From NCBI GenBank assembly GCA_016987375.1, contig PJRA01000353.1:574706-638423 (forward strand): a DNA stretch of 63,718 nucleotides. The letters are read 5' to 3'. The first letter of the stretch is position 1, and every line of letters begins with the position of its first letter. Both the position numbers and the translations under genes were made by a program. The notes under the pieces were generated by a model. That model did not search any database and was not told the DNA's origin. It worked only from the letters and a program-made list of their open reading frames with translations. Of the stretch, positions 24,958 to 35,251 are shown piece by piece. This stretch comes from Brachionus koreanus. Taxonomy: Eukaryota > Rotifera > Eurotatoria > Ploima > Brachionidae.

Positions 24958-25040
24958 TGCCAGGGATGGGGATCGAACCCATGCTCACATTCGTGAATTG
25001 GATCTTAAGTCCAACGCCTTAACCACTCGGCCACCCGGGC
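24958..25040 (-). tRNA. tRNA-Leu (anticodon UAA)
   Basis: The minus-strand sequence folds as a class II tRNA: acceptor GCCCGGG/CCCTGGC with discriminator A, D arm GGCCGAGTGGTTAAGGC, anticodon stem TTGGA/TCCAA enclosing loop CTTAAGA (anticodon TAA at positions 34-36), long variable arm TCACGAATGTGAGC, and T arm ATGGG-TTCGATC-CCCAT. No intron. The fourth acceptor pair is C-U instead of a Watson-Crick pair, which may be a sequencing error, a tolerated mismatch or early decay. A T-run follows on the minus strand further down (pol III stop plausible). Confidence 0.93.
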
Positions 25041-25470
25041 TTACTATTTTTTTATCAATAAAATAAATTTATTTCAAAGTTTGTACTGTAAATCTTTTAT
25101 TTTTAACTAAGAATATAAAATAAAAATTCTTATATTCGCTTACATAAAAAACACCTTTTCAAGTTCATAAATTATGCATTCAATATCAAAACCATTTATT
25201 ATCATTTAATCGCTTGTTTTCTTACGGCAAAAAAAGAATATTTTCAAAAAAATTTCATTCTTCAAAAACATTAATTCTTTTGGTAATCTAATTTTTGTAG
25301 ATGCCATTTTATTATAGCTAATTACTTGAAAATTCATAAAAAAAACAGTCTATCTTTAAAATATATTCAATTTCACCGAAAAAATAAGCATTATCAAGCT
25401 TAAATTTAATAAAACTACTCGATTTGTTTTCGGCAAGTTTCGAATAACTTTTTGAGCAGAAAATTATGTT
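25041..25470. other. gene-free stretch beside tRNA
   Basis: AT-rich; contains the tRNA 5' flank. Nothing else recognised. Confidence 0.4.
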
Positions 25471-25749
25471 TTATATTCTTAATTTTTGAGCAACAAAAAC
25501 TAGTTTTTCGAACGATTGTAACATTTGCAGATCAAAATTATTTAATTTTCTTTGTTTTATTGGTTCCAAAATTTCAAAACGTGAACTTGAATTTTTAATT
25601 GAATAAAGATTTTTGATAAAATCTCTACTTAAATTCTGATAAGCAGACTCTTGATCATTTGACTTGTTAATTAGACTTTTCATTTGCTGATTGTTAAGTC
25701 CTCTTGTAACATTCAGACTTTTGCGATAAAACCCATGACAACTTTCAAA
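25471..25749 (-). CDS. possible terminal exon, unknown protein
   Basis: An open frame without ATG that follows a plausible acceptor (CATTCATTGTTCAG) on the minus strand. It reads FESCHGFYRKSLNVTRGLNN, then NLSRDFIKNLYSIKN and LQMLQSFEKLVFVAQKLRI to a stop. Mixed charge and non-repetitive composition look gene-like compared with the flanks. I do not recognise the family, and upstream exons were not resolved. It could be a transposon remnant. Confidence 0.3.
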   Translation of the reverse strand, partial: FESCHGFYRKSLNVTRGLNNQQMKSLINKSNDQESAYQNLSRDFIKNLYSIKNSSSRFEILEPIKQRKLNNFDLQMLQSFEKLVFVAQKLRI

Positions 25750-25933
25750 ACTGAACAATGAATGCAAAACAACGTTATCCTAACCCTAATCTTTGATTTT
25801 TTTATCAGGTGGTAATGTTTCAAAGCATGTACTTGATAAACCTGCGGCTTCGAAAGTGAATTAGAATGTTTCGAATGTCCAAACAGCGTCACAAAATAAG
25901 GTAAAAATTCAAATTTTATTGCTTTAATTTTAG

Positions 25934-26265
25934 GACATTACATCATAACACCACTTTTTGACCCGGATCGCATTAACTTGATGAAAGTAATTTATTTGTA
26001 AACTTGACTTTATAATTTTTTTTTGTTTGTTATTTGAAAAAATTAAAGACCACTGAGGCCTATGTTGACCATTCTGATAGCATTGTCAAGTCACTTCGTC
26101 AGAAGTGTCTTTCGATCCTGAGCGTTCAGAAGATGAGGATGAGGAGAATGCTCCGCACGTATACGAAGCAGGTGTCGAGGATCATGACCAAGTCCGTGAG
26201 CTAACTACAAACGAAGACGATGTACAAACTCCTCATCAACAACAAAAACAGATTGCTTAAAATAG
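25934..26265 (+). other. possible spliced exons, unknown
   Basis: An acceptor TTTAATTTTAG precedes 25934, and HYIITPLFDPDRINLMK reads up to a GTAAT donor at 25987. A second acceptor before 26049 opens a denser, higher-GC segment to about 26260 that is open in two frames (TTEAYVDHSDSIVKSLRQK, or an acidic frame with SFDPERSEDEDEENAP ending HQQQKQIA). Codon choice does not settle the frame. It may be one small gene or a transposon relic. Confidence 0.3.
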
Positions 26266-27049
26266 AGACGTAGTAATCCTGATATGATCCTAATTAGGAA
26301 CTTAACGGGAATCGGTTTCTGGGCTTGGATTATCTCCTTGTCACTCTTTAAACCAATACTATTTAAATTTGAAATAAAACAATAAAAGCTAATAATAGTA
26401 GTTTGTTTAAATTCTTGGTCAGGCAATTTAATAATAAAAAGAAAATACTTATTTTGATTTTTTTTGAAAAATTTTTAACAATAAATTTTTTTAAATCTGA
26501 TTTGAATTTTTAATTTATAAATTTATTGAGTAAATCAAATAAGTTTTAAAATTTTTTACTATTGAAAAAATATATGAAAAAGAATTTAATAAATTGGATA
26601 CAAAAAATCAATTAAAGAACCGATTTTTTTTTGGAACCTGTTTTTGAAATCGGCTTTGAAAAAAGAACCGGTTCTTTCAAAAACTCTTTTCAAACCGGTT
26701 TCACGGAACCGTTCTACTTGTAATTAAATAATCAGGTATATTATAAAAATATGATCAGGGTAATTCTATTTGGGCATTAAATAGCAACAAGTGTATTTTT
26801 AAACTTAATGACTAACTTATATCAGTCGTTTTTATGAATAGGATTAAGCTTTGAATACTAGACAGGTAGTATTTTCAAATTTAACTGTCTAAAAATTTCT
26901 AAGAAATATTAGAAGAAACTAGAATCAAAATAAAATAAAATTTTTTTACTAAAAATTTAGAAAAAAAATAGAGTGTTATAAAAAGATCTCAGTAATTTTT
27001 TTCCATATTAAAAAAATCTCTAATCTCATTTTTTATTGATTTAATTAGA
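26266..27049. other. gene-free stretch with ACCGGTT repeat patch
   Basis: AT-rich. The patch 26618-26716 repeats GAACCGGTTC-like words in both orientations. A related patch (CGGCTCTAAAACGGTTCC) is at 45588-45650. Confidence 0.4.
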
Positions 27050-27290
27050 TTTAATTTTATTATTAATATTTGTATTCGTTATTGTTCTTACCAATATGCA
27101 GTACTTTACATTTATTAAGATTTAGTTTGATTAACCATTTATTTGACCAAACTCCTTCTTTTAAAATTTTTTCACTATGGATTTGACAATGATTCACTGG
27201 GTCTCCTTTCTAATTATTTCATAAATAGATCACAGATAGGAGGCCTTGCTAATGAAAAATCAAAACCTGTACCTCTGTAAGATATATTCA
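27050..27290 (-). pseudogene. LINE reverse transcriptase fragment
   Basis: The minus strand reads NKWLIKLNLNKCKVLHIGKNN, the conserved segment after the catalytic FADD in CR1-like LINEs, with stops on both sides. A short dead fragment. Confidence 0.6.
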
Positions 27291-27960
27291 ATTTGTTTAG
27301 AATTTACTCTAATAATTTTGACTAACTAAAATTTTAAAATAAAGTTAAAATTAATTGCTAAATTAGCTAAAAAGCTAATTTTTTAAATTTTGTAAAGCTA
27401 TGTTTAGTTTATTTCAAGTTTAAATTAAGGCCGAACCGAATGTTCTTTGGTTTAGATTATGGTCTTGTGTGAAAGCTTGAAAAAGTATGCTCGAGAAAAA
27501 TTGAAGGTGGAAAAATGGCAGAGCTTTTCTTCGGAAGATGACCGTCCCGTCCCTTATATTCAATAAATAAAATAATCAATAAATTTGTTAATTTACTGGT
27601 AGCATCAGAAATTTTTTTAAAAAAATAATTTCAGCTTTTATTTATTTGATTAAATATTCAAAAGAGTCGATAAAGCCTTTATAAAATAACCATTTAAAAT
27701 CTTATTTAATTCTTAAAATAATTTCTTAAACAAAAATAAATGTGTACAAAAAGTTGAGCCAATTTAAAACATTATTCAAAATCAAGAGAAAATAAAAAGA
27801 ATTTTCTTTTCTATAAATAAACTAAATAAAAACATTTAACATGATCTATTTTGAGAAAAAATAATCACTTGAAAAAGAGCATTTTAGATTAATATTGGCC
27901 TTAAAGCCTATCCATTTATATTAAAATATTTTTACTATAAAACAAAAAAGATTGCTAAAT
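27291..27960. other. gene-free stretch upstream of the H2A gene
   Basis: AT-rich. Contains TCTAG followed by GCTCGGATC at 27977-27990 just beyond, a likely splice or trans-splice acceptor for the next gene. Nothing else recognised. Confidence 0.4.
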
Positions 27961-28000
27961 AAAATTTTTCTAAACCATCTAGGCTCGGATCAAAGTAAAA

Positions 28001-29404
28001 ATGGAGAACGAATCAGAGGCTATTTACAATGAAGACGATGAGAGAAATTTGGTAATAGATGACGGTGATGAGACAGAAACAAATATAGAACCATATGCTT
28101 ATGATGAAACCTTCGACCCGGACTATGTTCCACAGGAAGATCAACAAACAGAGAAAACTGCTGAAAAGCAGATTGAACAAATAAAATCTGCTCTATCCCA
28201 GAAAAGCCTTTCTCCATTTGAACGAGGAAAAAAACTAGCTGAATTTAACAAATTACGGAAAGATCGAGGCATAGCAAAAAAAAAGCCCAAGAGCATGTCA
28301 AAAAAATCCGGCGTTATTTTTCCTGTTAAACGGGTCCTGGAAAATTTGAAAAACATTTTTCCTGAAAAAATAATCAGTCAACAAGCCGGTGTCTATTTGG
28401 CAAGCGTGATGGAGTATATGTGCTCGGAAGTGCTTGATTTGTCAGGCGAAGTGGCCAGACAGATCAAAAAAAAGCGCATAACGCCACATTTTATTCAACT
28501 TTCAATAAATGGCGATGAAGAATTGAACAAATTGCTAAAGAATACAATTATAGCTCAAGGTGGAGTTACGCCGTACATACATCCGGAACTATTGGTCACC
28601 AGGACCAAATACCAGAAAAGACCAGCCGAGAGCCCTACAGAAATAGAGACTGAAGAAGAAGTCATCAGTCCTAAGCTAAAAAAAATGAACATGGTTGAAC
28701 ATGCTTCTCAGACCGAGCCAATTACTAACAAAACAATCGATGATGCTTCACAGACAGACATTGTTCAATCTACGGCTGAAATGCTATCACCAGACGCCAC
28801 ACTTGTCGAAGAAATGCAAGAAACTCCTGAAAAAGAAAGAAATTTGTCTGCTTATGAAAAAAAAAAGCCTTATCTAACAGAATCAATGGATCAGAGAGAA
28901 ATAACATCAGCTCAAGTTGCTCCATTGCCTACAGACACCTATTTGGAATTGAGTGAAATAAACAGTCAAATTGAAAACATAACTGGGATCAACATAGAGC
29001 GAGCTAGTAGTCCACTTCCAAGTCAACAAACAAGTCTAACAGAAGAGATTGACTTAGCCGGTGAGCTTTCTAGGAATGCCAATTTGAATGGTGAAATACC
29101 GGCATTTAGAGAAGAATGTCTGGAAACCATTGTGGAAACTGAAAATCGTGGTAATAATTCGGATAAAAATGCCTCTTTAAATATTCAAAGTTATTTAAAT
29201 ATACAGGCAAGTTCCGAAAAATTAGTAGACAAAATATTGAACAATAAAGAAAATTTGTTGCCCGTCAAATCTAATTTAACTTTGCAAAATATTTTAAAGC
29301 CATTGGAAAATCAAATTTTAGTTATAGATCGGAAAATAGTTCCAAATGTTTTGTTTAAAAATTCAAAATACTCTAAAAAAACATCTAGTACAAACGAAAA
29401 TTGA
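28001..29404 (+). CDS. histone H2A variant with long N- and C-terminal extensions
   Basis: A 467-residue single-exon ORF from ATG. Residues about 104-198 are an H2A histone fold: VIFPVKRVLENLK (compare LQFPVGRVHRLLR), VYLASVMEYMCSEVLDLSG, RITPHFIQLSINGDEELNKL and TIIAQGGVTPYIHPELL. The acidic-patch positions are kept (E138, E143, D146, D172-E174), so nucleosome binding partners could still dock. Unlike canonical H2A (about 130 residues) it has an acidic N-terminal extension of about 100 residues with a Lys-rich end (KKKPKSMSKK) and a Ser/Glu-rich tail of about 265 residues. The tail holds several SQ dipeptides, including two ASQT[E/D] repeats about 15 residues apart. There is no terminal H2A.X-type SQ[E/D]-aromatic ending and no macro domain. 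AATAAA overlaps the stop codon. Bdelloid rotifers are known for unusual long-tailed H2As, and this may be a monogonont counterpart (inference). Confidence 0.88.
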   Translation: MENESEAIYNEDDERNLVIDDGDETETNIEPYAYDETFDPDYVPQEDQQTEKTAEKQIEQIKSALSQKSLSPFERGKKLAEFNKLRKDRGIAKKKPKSMSKKSGVIFPVKRVLENLKNIFPEKIISQQAGVYLASVMEYMCSEVLDLSGEVARQIKKKRITPHFIQLSINGDEELNKLLKNTIIAQGGVTPYIHPELLVTRTKYQKRPAESPTEIETEEEVISPKLKKMNMVEHASQTEPITNKTIDDASQTDIVQSTAEMLSPDATLVEEMQETPEKERNLSAYEKKKPYLTESMDQREITSAQVAPLPTDTYLELSEINSQIENITGINIERASSPLPSQQTSLTEEIDLAGELSRNANLNGEIPAFREECLETIVETENRGNNSDKNASLNIQSYLNIQASSEKLVDKILNNKENLLPVKSNLTLQNILKPLENQILVIDRKIVPNVLFKNSKYSKKTSSTNEN

Positions 29405-29871
29405 ATAAAATTTATTCGTTTTATTTTTCATACATACAAAAAAGAGTATAAAAACAAGTAGTTTTTTTTGGTTTGGTTAAATTAATACTTATGAATATAT
29501 GGTAAATATGTGTTTGTGTTTATCATTGTCTTTGGAACAATTTTAAAAACTTTTGAATTTGAATAAATTAAAATATTAATAGCTTTGAAGATTTTATTCT
29601 GATATTTAAAAGCTATACTTGATTAATATTATTTCAAAAAAATTATAAATTTTTCCCAAATTTTACTTAAATAATTTAAATAAAGGTTAATGATTATTTT
29701 TGTAGCTAATTTCATTTTTTTCATTAGACAAAAAAATATAAAAAAAAAAAAAAAAGCAAATATAATTAATTTATGTTTGTGATTAAAATTGATGAAATCA
29801 GTTAAACCAATATTGAATTATTATTAGCAATGGGTCCAAACTTAACTAATTTAGTTTAGTAGACTAACATT
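29405..29871. other. gene-free stretch after H2A gene
   Basis: Starts with the poly(A) signal at 29404-29409. The rest is AT-rich. Confidence 0.4.
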
Positions 29872-30180
29872 TTAGCCTACTAAGCTAAAGAAAAAAGTCT
29901 CATCACTAATATTTTCTCTCGTTATACTCACTTCTTCGAAATAAATCATTTTATTTTCGGGAATATTTCTTTCTATGGAAGATGTTTGCTCATCGTAAAA
30001 ACTTTCGTTTGAAACGGGATTCGATTCAGTCAATTGAACATCAGATAATTGTGATTGGAAATTCAAATCACAATTGTCTTGTGAAAAATTCAATTTCGAG
30101 CTATTTTCTGATATTGATGTATTTTTTGATCTTTTAGATTCTTCTTTTTGATGTTGGCATTTTTTTATTTTAAAATTTAT
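29872..30180 (-). other. ORF fragment of unknown origin
   Basis: The minus strand reads ESKRSKNTSISENSSKLNFS and on to IYFEEVSITRENISDETFFF before a stop. An ATG-led frame (MPTSKRR) begins just upstream at 30158 but is out of phase. The 3' part contains the block CTAAAGAAAAAAGTCTCATCAC (plus strand, 29884 onward), repeated at about 31070-31090, which suggests a transposon end rather than a host gene. Confidence 0.3.
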
Positions 30181-30280
30181 AATTTAACTTATATTTAATA
30201 GATATTATATTTTCTTATTTTTAATTAATACAAAATGAGATTGAGCTACAAAATTAGTATTTAGCTTAAAAAATTTAAAA

Positions 30281-30735
30281 TATGAAGAAAGACTTACAAG
30301 ATTGGGACTAACGACACTAAACACAAAACGTGAACTTAATAGAGACCTTTAAGATAATGAACGGTCTAAGAAAAATTCATCTACAGAACCCGTACATTGA
30401 AAGTCACGCACTCTCATCCAATGGTCCAGCTGGAGGAATCCGAGGACATCCAAGAAGATTGACCAAACAACTGACAAGAAATAAAAACAGAAATAGCTTC
30501 TTGACAAATCGAGTGGTAAACGAGTGGAACATATTACCATTTGAAGTTGCTAACGCAAAATCCAAGAATGAATTTAAAAACAAACTGGATATATATTTGA
30601 AACTAAAATAATTAATTTTTACCATTAACATATTTTATCATTTATTAAGGTTTATGTTAAATCAGACAGCTACCATAGCAAGACACTTATCGCATTGCTC
30701 CGCAGTTAGTCTGGTGTAGCTTATTATTATTATTA
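30281..30735 (+). mobile_element. CR1-like LINE 3' end with ATT tail
   Basis: Reads YEERLTRLGLTTLNTKR, then after a frameshift NLIETFKIMNGLRK, SSNGPAGGIRGHPRRL, FLTNRVVNEWNILPFEV and a stop at 30611. This is the C-terminal end of the reverse transcriptase ORF. The 3' UTR ends GTAGCTTATTATTATTATTA, as in the copy at 2041-2941. 5' truncated. Confidence 0.85.
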
Positions 30736-31087
30736 ATTAAATTAAACATTCTTTTATTTAGACAGATATATCATTTATTGTACCTTTCTAAATAAGCATT
30801 AGTTACAAAACCAGATGCATTTTATTGATTTTTTATTCTATTGACAAAATTATAAAATATTATTTCTTTTTTTTTTTGGATTAATAATTTTAAGCGACAA
30901 TGAGAGAGCTTTATTAAATCAAAAATTATATTATATTCGAGAATAAATTAATTTCTAAAAACTTATGAATAACAAAGCAAATTAATTAAAACTTTGTAAT
31001 TTATTTGATATTTATTAAAGAAAAACATATTTTTATAACTAATTTTTATTTTTTTAGTTAACTTAGCTAAAGAAAAAACTCCCATCA
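30736..31087. other. gene-free AT-rich stretch
   Basis: Nothing recognised except the short block CTAAAGAAAAAACTCCCATCAC near 31069, repeated from 29884. Confidence 0.4.
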
Positions 31088-31246
31088 CTAATTATTATTG
31101 CTATTAGGCTCAAATCTTCTAAATATATATGTTGTGGGCTCTAGAGCTTGAAATTCATCATATTGTTCGTTTTCATTACGATCATCTTTGCTTTTGTTTT
31201 TTAGTGCTAGATTTACTGCTGTTGAATGTCGGTGAACTAATGCCAT
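31088..31246 (-). CDS. short ORF, unknown (52 residues)
   Basis: ATG-led frame beginning MALVHRHSTAVNLALKNKS and ending RRFEPNSNNN at a TAG that abuts the CCCATCAC repeat block. No signal peptide, membrane segment or known motif. It could be the remaining coding end of a transposon delimited by that block. Support is weak. Confidence 0.25.
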   Translation of the reverse strand: MALVHRHSTAVNLALKNKSKDDRNENEQYDEFQALEPTTYIFRRFEPNSNNN

Positions 31247-31959
31247 CTTTGATGTAAATTGATTTCAATGTTCATTTCCGTGGCAAAGCATGCTTAATGA
31301 TAAAATAAATGCTTATTCAGCTATTATTTAGCCAAATGTGAATTTAATTTCACAATTTCATATTTGTTACCATGTTGTCACACTCTTCATAGAGCCGAAG
31401 TGAACTTCTTAATACAACCATGGTTTCATTCAAGATTTTTAAAACCATCATCATCTTTAAAATCTTAATCGAATGTTGACTCGAATTTTTAAAACCAATA
31501 ATGAAACAACTGTTAGTCTAAATCATTAATTAGTACAACAATCACCTTTTAATGAAGACTTAAGTTTTTTGGTTGATAAAATGACTTTTGATCATATTTC
31601 AGAACATATCCTTTCTCCAGTTATTGTGATGACTGAAACAAAAGAGTCACATGTTCAGATTTTAGAACTAAATATTATTTTTATGTCAATAAAGCCACTC
31701 TTTGCTAAATGTGGTATAACATCACAATTGCAACTTCACTCAGACTGAATCAGAGTCTGAGCTCTACAACTTTCACATTTGAATGGTTTGGATGCAAAAG
31801 CAGCTGATGTTAATTGAGAGGTTGTATGATGTAGCTGTCGATCTAGTTTTTATTCCTCAATGGATGATTTGGATGCATGGATTCTTTTCGTTTTTTGATT
31901 CTGAGTCCGATTGATGGATTCAACCTTCGCACTTGACCTTGTCTTTTTTGATGCGGTTT
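31247..31959. other. unassigned stretch
   Basis: Higher GC than the flanks around 31550-31900. An open plus frame (MTFDHISEHILSPVIVMTET) matches nothing I know. Probably old transposon sequence. Confidence 0.3.
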
Positions 31960-32185
31960 ATTTCAAACAGCTCAGCATCATTATAAAAAGTGACCCGCCA
32001 AGAGTTTCAATACTGTCCATTTCTTTATTACTCCGTGAGAAAGATCTTCTTTGATAAACAATTATGGTCCATTCGCATTACATGGTCTGCCCAGCTGAGA
32101 CGACGCTGTAACAGAAGACACTCGATATCATGAACTCCATGTCGGTCCAGCACTTCTGTGTTGGCCTCAACATCTTGCTATTTTA
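31960..32185 (-). pseudogene. RTE-like LINE C-terminal fragment
   Basis: The minus strand reads NTEVLDRHGVHDIECLLLQ then RRLSWADHVMRMDHNCLSKK, which matches the LLQRxLRWxGHVxRM segment at the C-terminus of RTE-like LINE ORFs. Stops follow. Fragment only. Confidence 0.7.
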
Positions 32186-32242
32186 TTTTTAGGATAAAAC
32201 TTTGATACTTAAAGTGAAATTATTTATTTATTTGTTCTTCAG

Positions 32243-32262
32243 TACCGAGCTAATGCTCCTTT
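32243..32262 (-). repeat. LINE 3'-tail hairpin
   Basis: Minus strand AAGGAGCATTAGCTCGGTAC: a perfect GAGC-ATTA-GCTC stem-loop, then AT-rich sequence. Same tail as at 6700 and 48679. Confidence 0.6.
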
Positions 32263-32985
32263 AGATTAATCATCCACATGTTTGAAGGACAATGATAAGA
32301 CATTGACTTTTCGACCACTAATTAATTGTATGAAAAAGAATTGTCTTGATTTATTGCAGAAAAATAAAAAGCTCTTATTTTTTTAAAGCTCATAGCTGAA
32401 AATCTAAAAATAAAAAAAACTAAATATCTATTTTTTTTGGTAAAGTTCTTCAATTTTAAACAATTGAAACCTATATTGCATACCGTTTTTTTAGATAATT
32501 AAAACCTCTTTATTCTTCTAAAATAGATATATATTTTTCAAAATTTCTCTTAATTTATTTTTAACTTATTTTTTTTGTTGGCTTTAAAATTAGGTAATTT
32601 TTATTTAATTATTTAAAAAAAAAAATTGCACAATTTAAATTTTATTAAAAGATTTACTCTTATTTATTTGACCATTTGACAGTTCTTCAAAAAGATTGTA
32701 AAATTCAGTTGAATTGTTTTTATATAACTATTTATGCCTTGATTGATTTGTTAAACTTTCAACATGGTTGTTCATATTATAATTATATAAGCTGTCTGTG
32801 AATTTATGGTTTGACTCAACAAAAAATATATAAATTTTCTTCGTTTCAAATTCTAAAAACCAATCAGTAAAGCTACTGGCATTGGATTTATGTTTAATTG
32901 AATCAAAATTAAATCTCTTTTTCTGTCAGATCTGAATTGTAAATACAAAGTTTTTATTTCATCTATTTCGTTCATTTCATGACTC
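32263..32985. other. gene-free AT-rich stretch
   Basis: May hold the 5' remainder of the LINE whose tail is at 32243, but no domain is readable. Confidence 0.35.
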
Positions 32986-32989
32986 TTCA

Positions 32990-33640
32990 ATAAACGTTGA
33001 ACATTTTTCTTTTAAGATGTGAGGATGTATTATTAAAGGTTACTTACTGCTTGATAGATTTAGGAGTGATGGTATCTTCTGATTTAAAGTGGACTGTAGC
33101 TAATAAGATCCTAGGAATGCTTAAGCGAACTTTTAATAGTAGATATAAGAACTTGTGGGCAAAATTATATACATCTATGGTAAGACCTCATTTAGAGTTT
33201 GCAGTGCAAATGTGGAATCCAAGTAAAAAGATGGATGTGAATGCATCAGAAAAAGTCCAGGAATGTGTCACAAATTTAAGGTTGACTTTGAAAGTTATGG
33301 ACTATTAAATGAGATTGTAAAAGATGAGGCTAACAAAACCTTGTGAAAAGCGATTGAGAGGAGATTTGATTGAAATGTATAAACTAGTAAGTGAATTGGA
33401 AAATGCTAAGCTAACTAAAGTTCCTTTATCTGTACCTTTATCTTTACATTTATTTTTTTTTTCTTAAATAGATTGGCCCCACAATGAAATATATTGCCTG
33501 ATAGTGTTATCAAAATCCACGAAAGCTTTCAAAGTTGCGTTGGACAATTTCAGTGGATACGTCTGCTTCGGCCCCATATTTCCAAGCAGTAATGGGCTCA
33601 GATATTCTTGTTAGAATGTCACAGCAAAAACTAGTAACTA
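32990..33640 (+). pseudogene. CR1-like LINE C-terminal fragment
   Basis: Reads CLIDLGVMVSSDLKWTVANK, ILGMLKRTFNSRYKNLWAKL and MVRPHLEFAVQMWNP, with a frameshift after 33300 and further degenerate coding to about 33610. Typical of the region C-terminal to the reverse transcriptase core. Dead. Confidence 0.75.
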
Positions 33641-34387
33641 ACTAACTTATATGATTGCATCATAAAACAAAATTTGATTTATTGAAAGTTATTTTAGATT
33701 TACAGCTATGAGCTTTAAAAAAAAAATAAATATTTATTTTTATTAATATTTATTTGCATTACAATTTCTAGACCATTGGATAAGATATAATTTGATAATA
33801 AACGATTATAGTAACTGAGCAAATTTTTTTCACAATTAAAAAATATGTAATTTTAAATTTTTTATTTTTTTGTAATAAACTTTTAGTAGGGCAGTTGAAA
33901 TTTTTTATTTTTAGAATTGACTCAAAAATCAGAATAAATCTAATTTTTAGATATAAATAATTTTTGTAAATAACTTGACATTTAAAAAAAAAATTATTTA
34001 AGAACAAAGTGAGTAATGCTAAAACGACAAATAAACTCAGAATTGAGGATTACAGTGGAATCCTAAAATAAAGAAAAAATTCAAAATCGAATGAATATAT
34101 AATAATTAAGCAAATAAAAAAACAAAATTTTATAAAATAAAATAAAAAAGAGTTTAATTTTTTTTATTATTTTGTTAAAGTTAAATAAAAATACTCAATT
34201 TAAATTTTTTTTTTCAATTGAATTTTGAATTTTTAAATTTTTCTTTCATATTTTAATTTTTGATGGTGGATTATACCAAATCACTTGAAATAATGATGAA
34301 ACAAAAAATTTTTTTTTGCTTTAAAATTTTTAAATTTTTTTTATCACTTTTTTTTTCGGACAAAGCATGCATTTTAGACAATCTTCT
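33641..34387. other. gene-free AT-rich stretch
   Basis: Includes the 3' flank of the leftward eIF4E-binding gene. The minus-strand ORF at 33768-34007 is AT-driven and lacks motifs. Confidence 0.4.
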
Positions 34388-35221
34388 CTAATTTTGCATG
34401 TTTAACTTTTCGATCAAAAATTTGAAATGTTGTTTTTCATCTTGTCGATTTTTGCTTGACAAGTCAATGTTTATTTCATCTTGCTCATTTAACTCATTTG
34501 ACTGATCTTCTACTTCCATTTCATCAAAATGCTTTGCAATAAACACCGAGTCTTCGTAAATAGTCTGATTAGTTCCAAGTTGCATTGATTCCAGCTCATG
34601 AACCGTAATTGGAGATCTTACTTGGCATATTAAATTTGATTCAACTTGTTGTACAGTTAGAGCTGATGGAATTTTTCTCTTCGTAGAGTATTCATTTAGC
34701 AAGTCAGGATGTTCGAGGGCAAATTGCTGCAAAGGATCTGATTTTTTTTTGTTCGGAACAAAGTCACTGGCTTCTTTACTTGACTTGGTGTTTTTAATCA
34801 GACTAAGCAACATTTGCCCTGGTTTTGGATGGCTTATTTTGTCCGATGTTTGAACTGGACCAATGGTCGATTCTTTGAGACTCAAGAACGAATTAGTCTG
34901 TGCAAATTGATCGCTAATATCGAATGGTTGGCCCAATTTATATGCCAAGCTTTGAGAAATTAATGCAGGCACTTGTTTTTTGATAAGATCGGATCTTTCG
35001 TTTCGAATCTTGAATAAGTCATTCTTGCTGTAAGAATGTTTCTTGGGCTGTGATAACTCGCACAAATTCTCATCCGGGCTTCGATTTGAATTAAGAATAC
35101 TATTCAAATCGGTGTAAATTGAAACAGCGGACGCATTATTGGTGTAAAAATCATAATTGTTGTCTGCATTGTTCAAACTTTCTGAGCCCGAATGAGAGAC
35201 TGTGCTTGAGTTATTGAACAT
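34388..35221 (-). CDS. small eIF4E-binding protein related to 4E-T/Cup
   Basis: A 277-residue single-exon ORF from ATG, Ser/Asn-rich and disordered in appearance. Y64-SKND-L69-F70 fits the canonical eIF4E-binding motif YxxxxL-hydrophobic and sits in KHSYSKNDLFKIRNERSDL, like the 4E-T motif YTKEELLDI. Two later segments, ALTVQQVES (188-195) and ITVHELESMQ (205-214), resemble the short VxSVxELE-type motifs of 4E-T, which also occur in the large homologue at 41479-44136 (VILTAQELEL). Proteins of this class hold cap-bound eIF4E away from eIF4G and store mRNA in P-body or germline granules. No RNA-binding domain seen. It could be a shortened 4E-T paralogue or an independently evolved 4E-BP. It is head to head with the large homologue, about 6.3 kb apart. 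Confidence 0.65.
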   Translation of the reverse strand: MFNNSSTVSHSGSESLNNADNNYDFYTNNASAVSIYTDLNSILNSNRSPDENLCELSQPKKHSYSKNDLFKIRNERSDLIKKQVPALISQSLAYKLGQPFDISDQFAQTNSFLSLKESTIGPVQTSDKISHPKPGQMLLSLIKNTKSSKEASDFVPNKKKSDPLQQFALEHPDLLNEYSTKRKIPSALTVQQVESNLICQVRSPITVHELESMQLGTNQTIYEDSVFIAKHFDEMEVEDQSNELNEQDEINIDLSSKNRQDEKQHFKFLIEKLNMQN

Positions 35222-35251
35222 TTTGTGTTGAAATTTTCATATTTGCTCAAG

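Noticed and set aside
28020..28877. ORFs overlapping the H2A gene
   Set aside because: Shadows of the long H2A reading frame.
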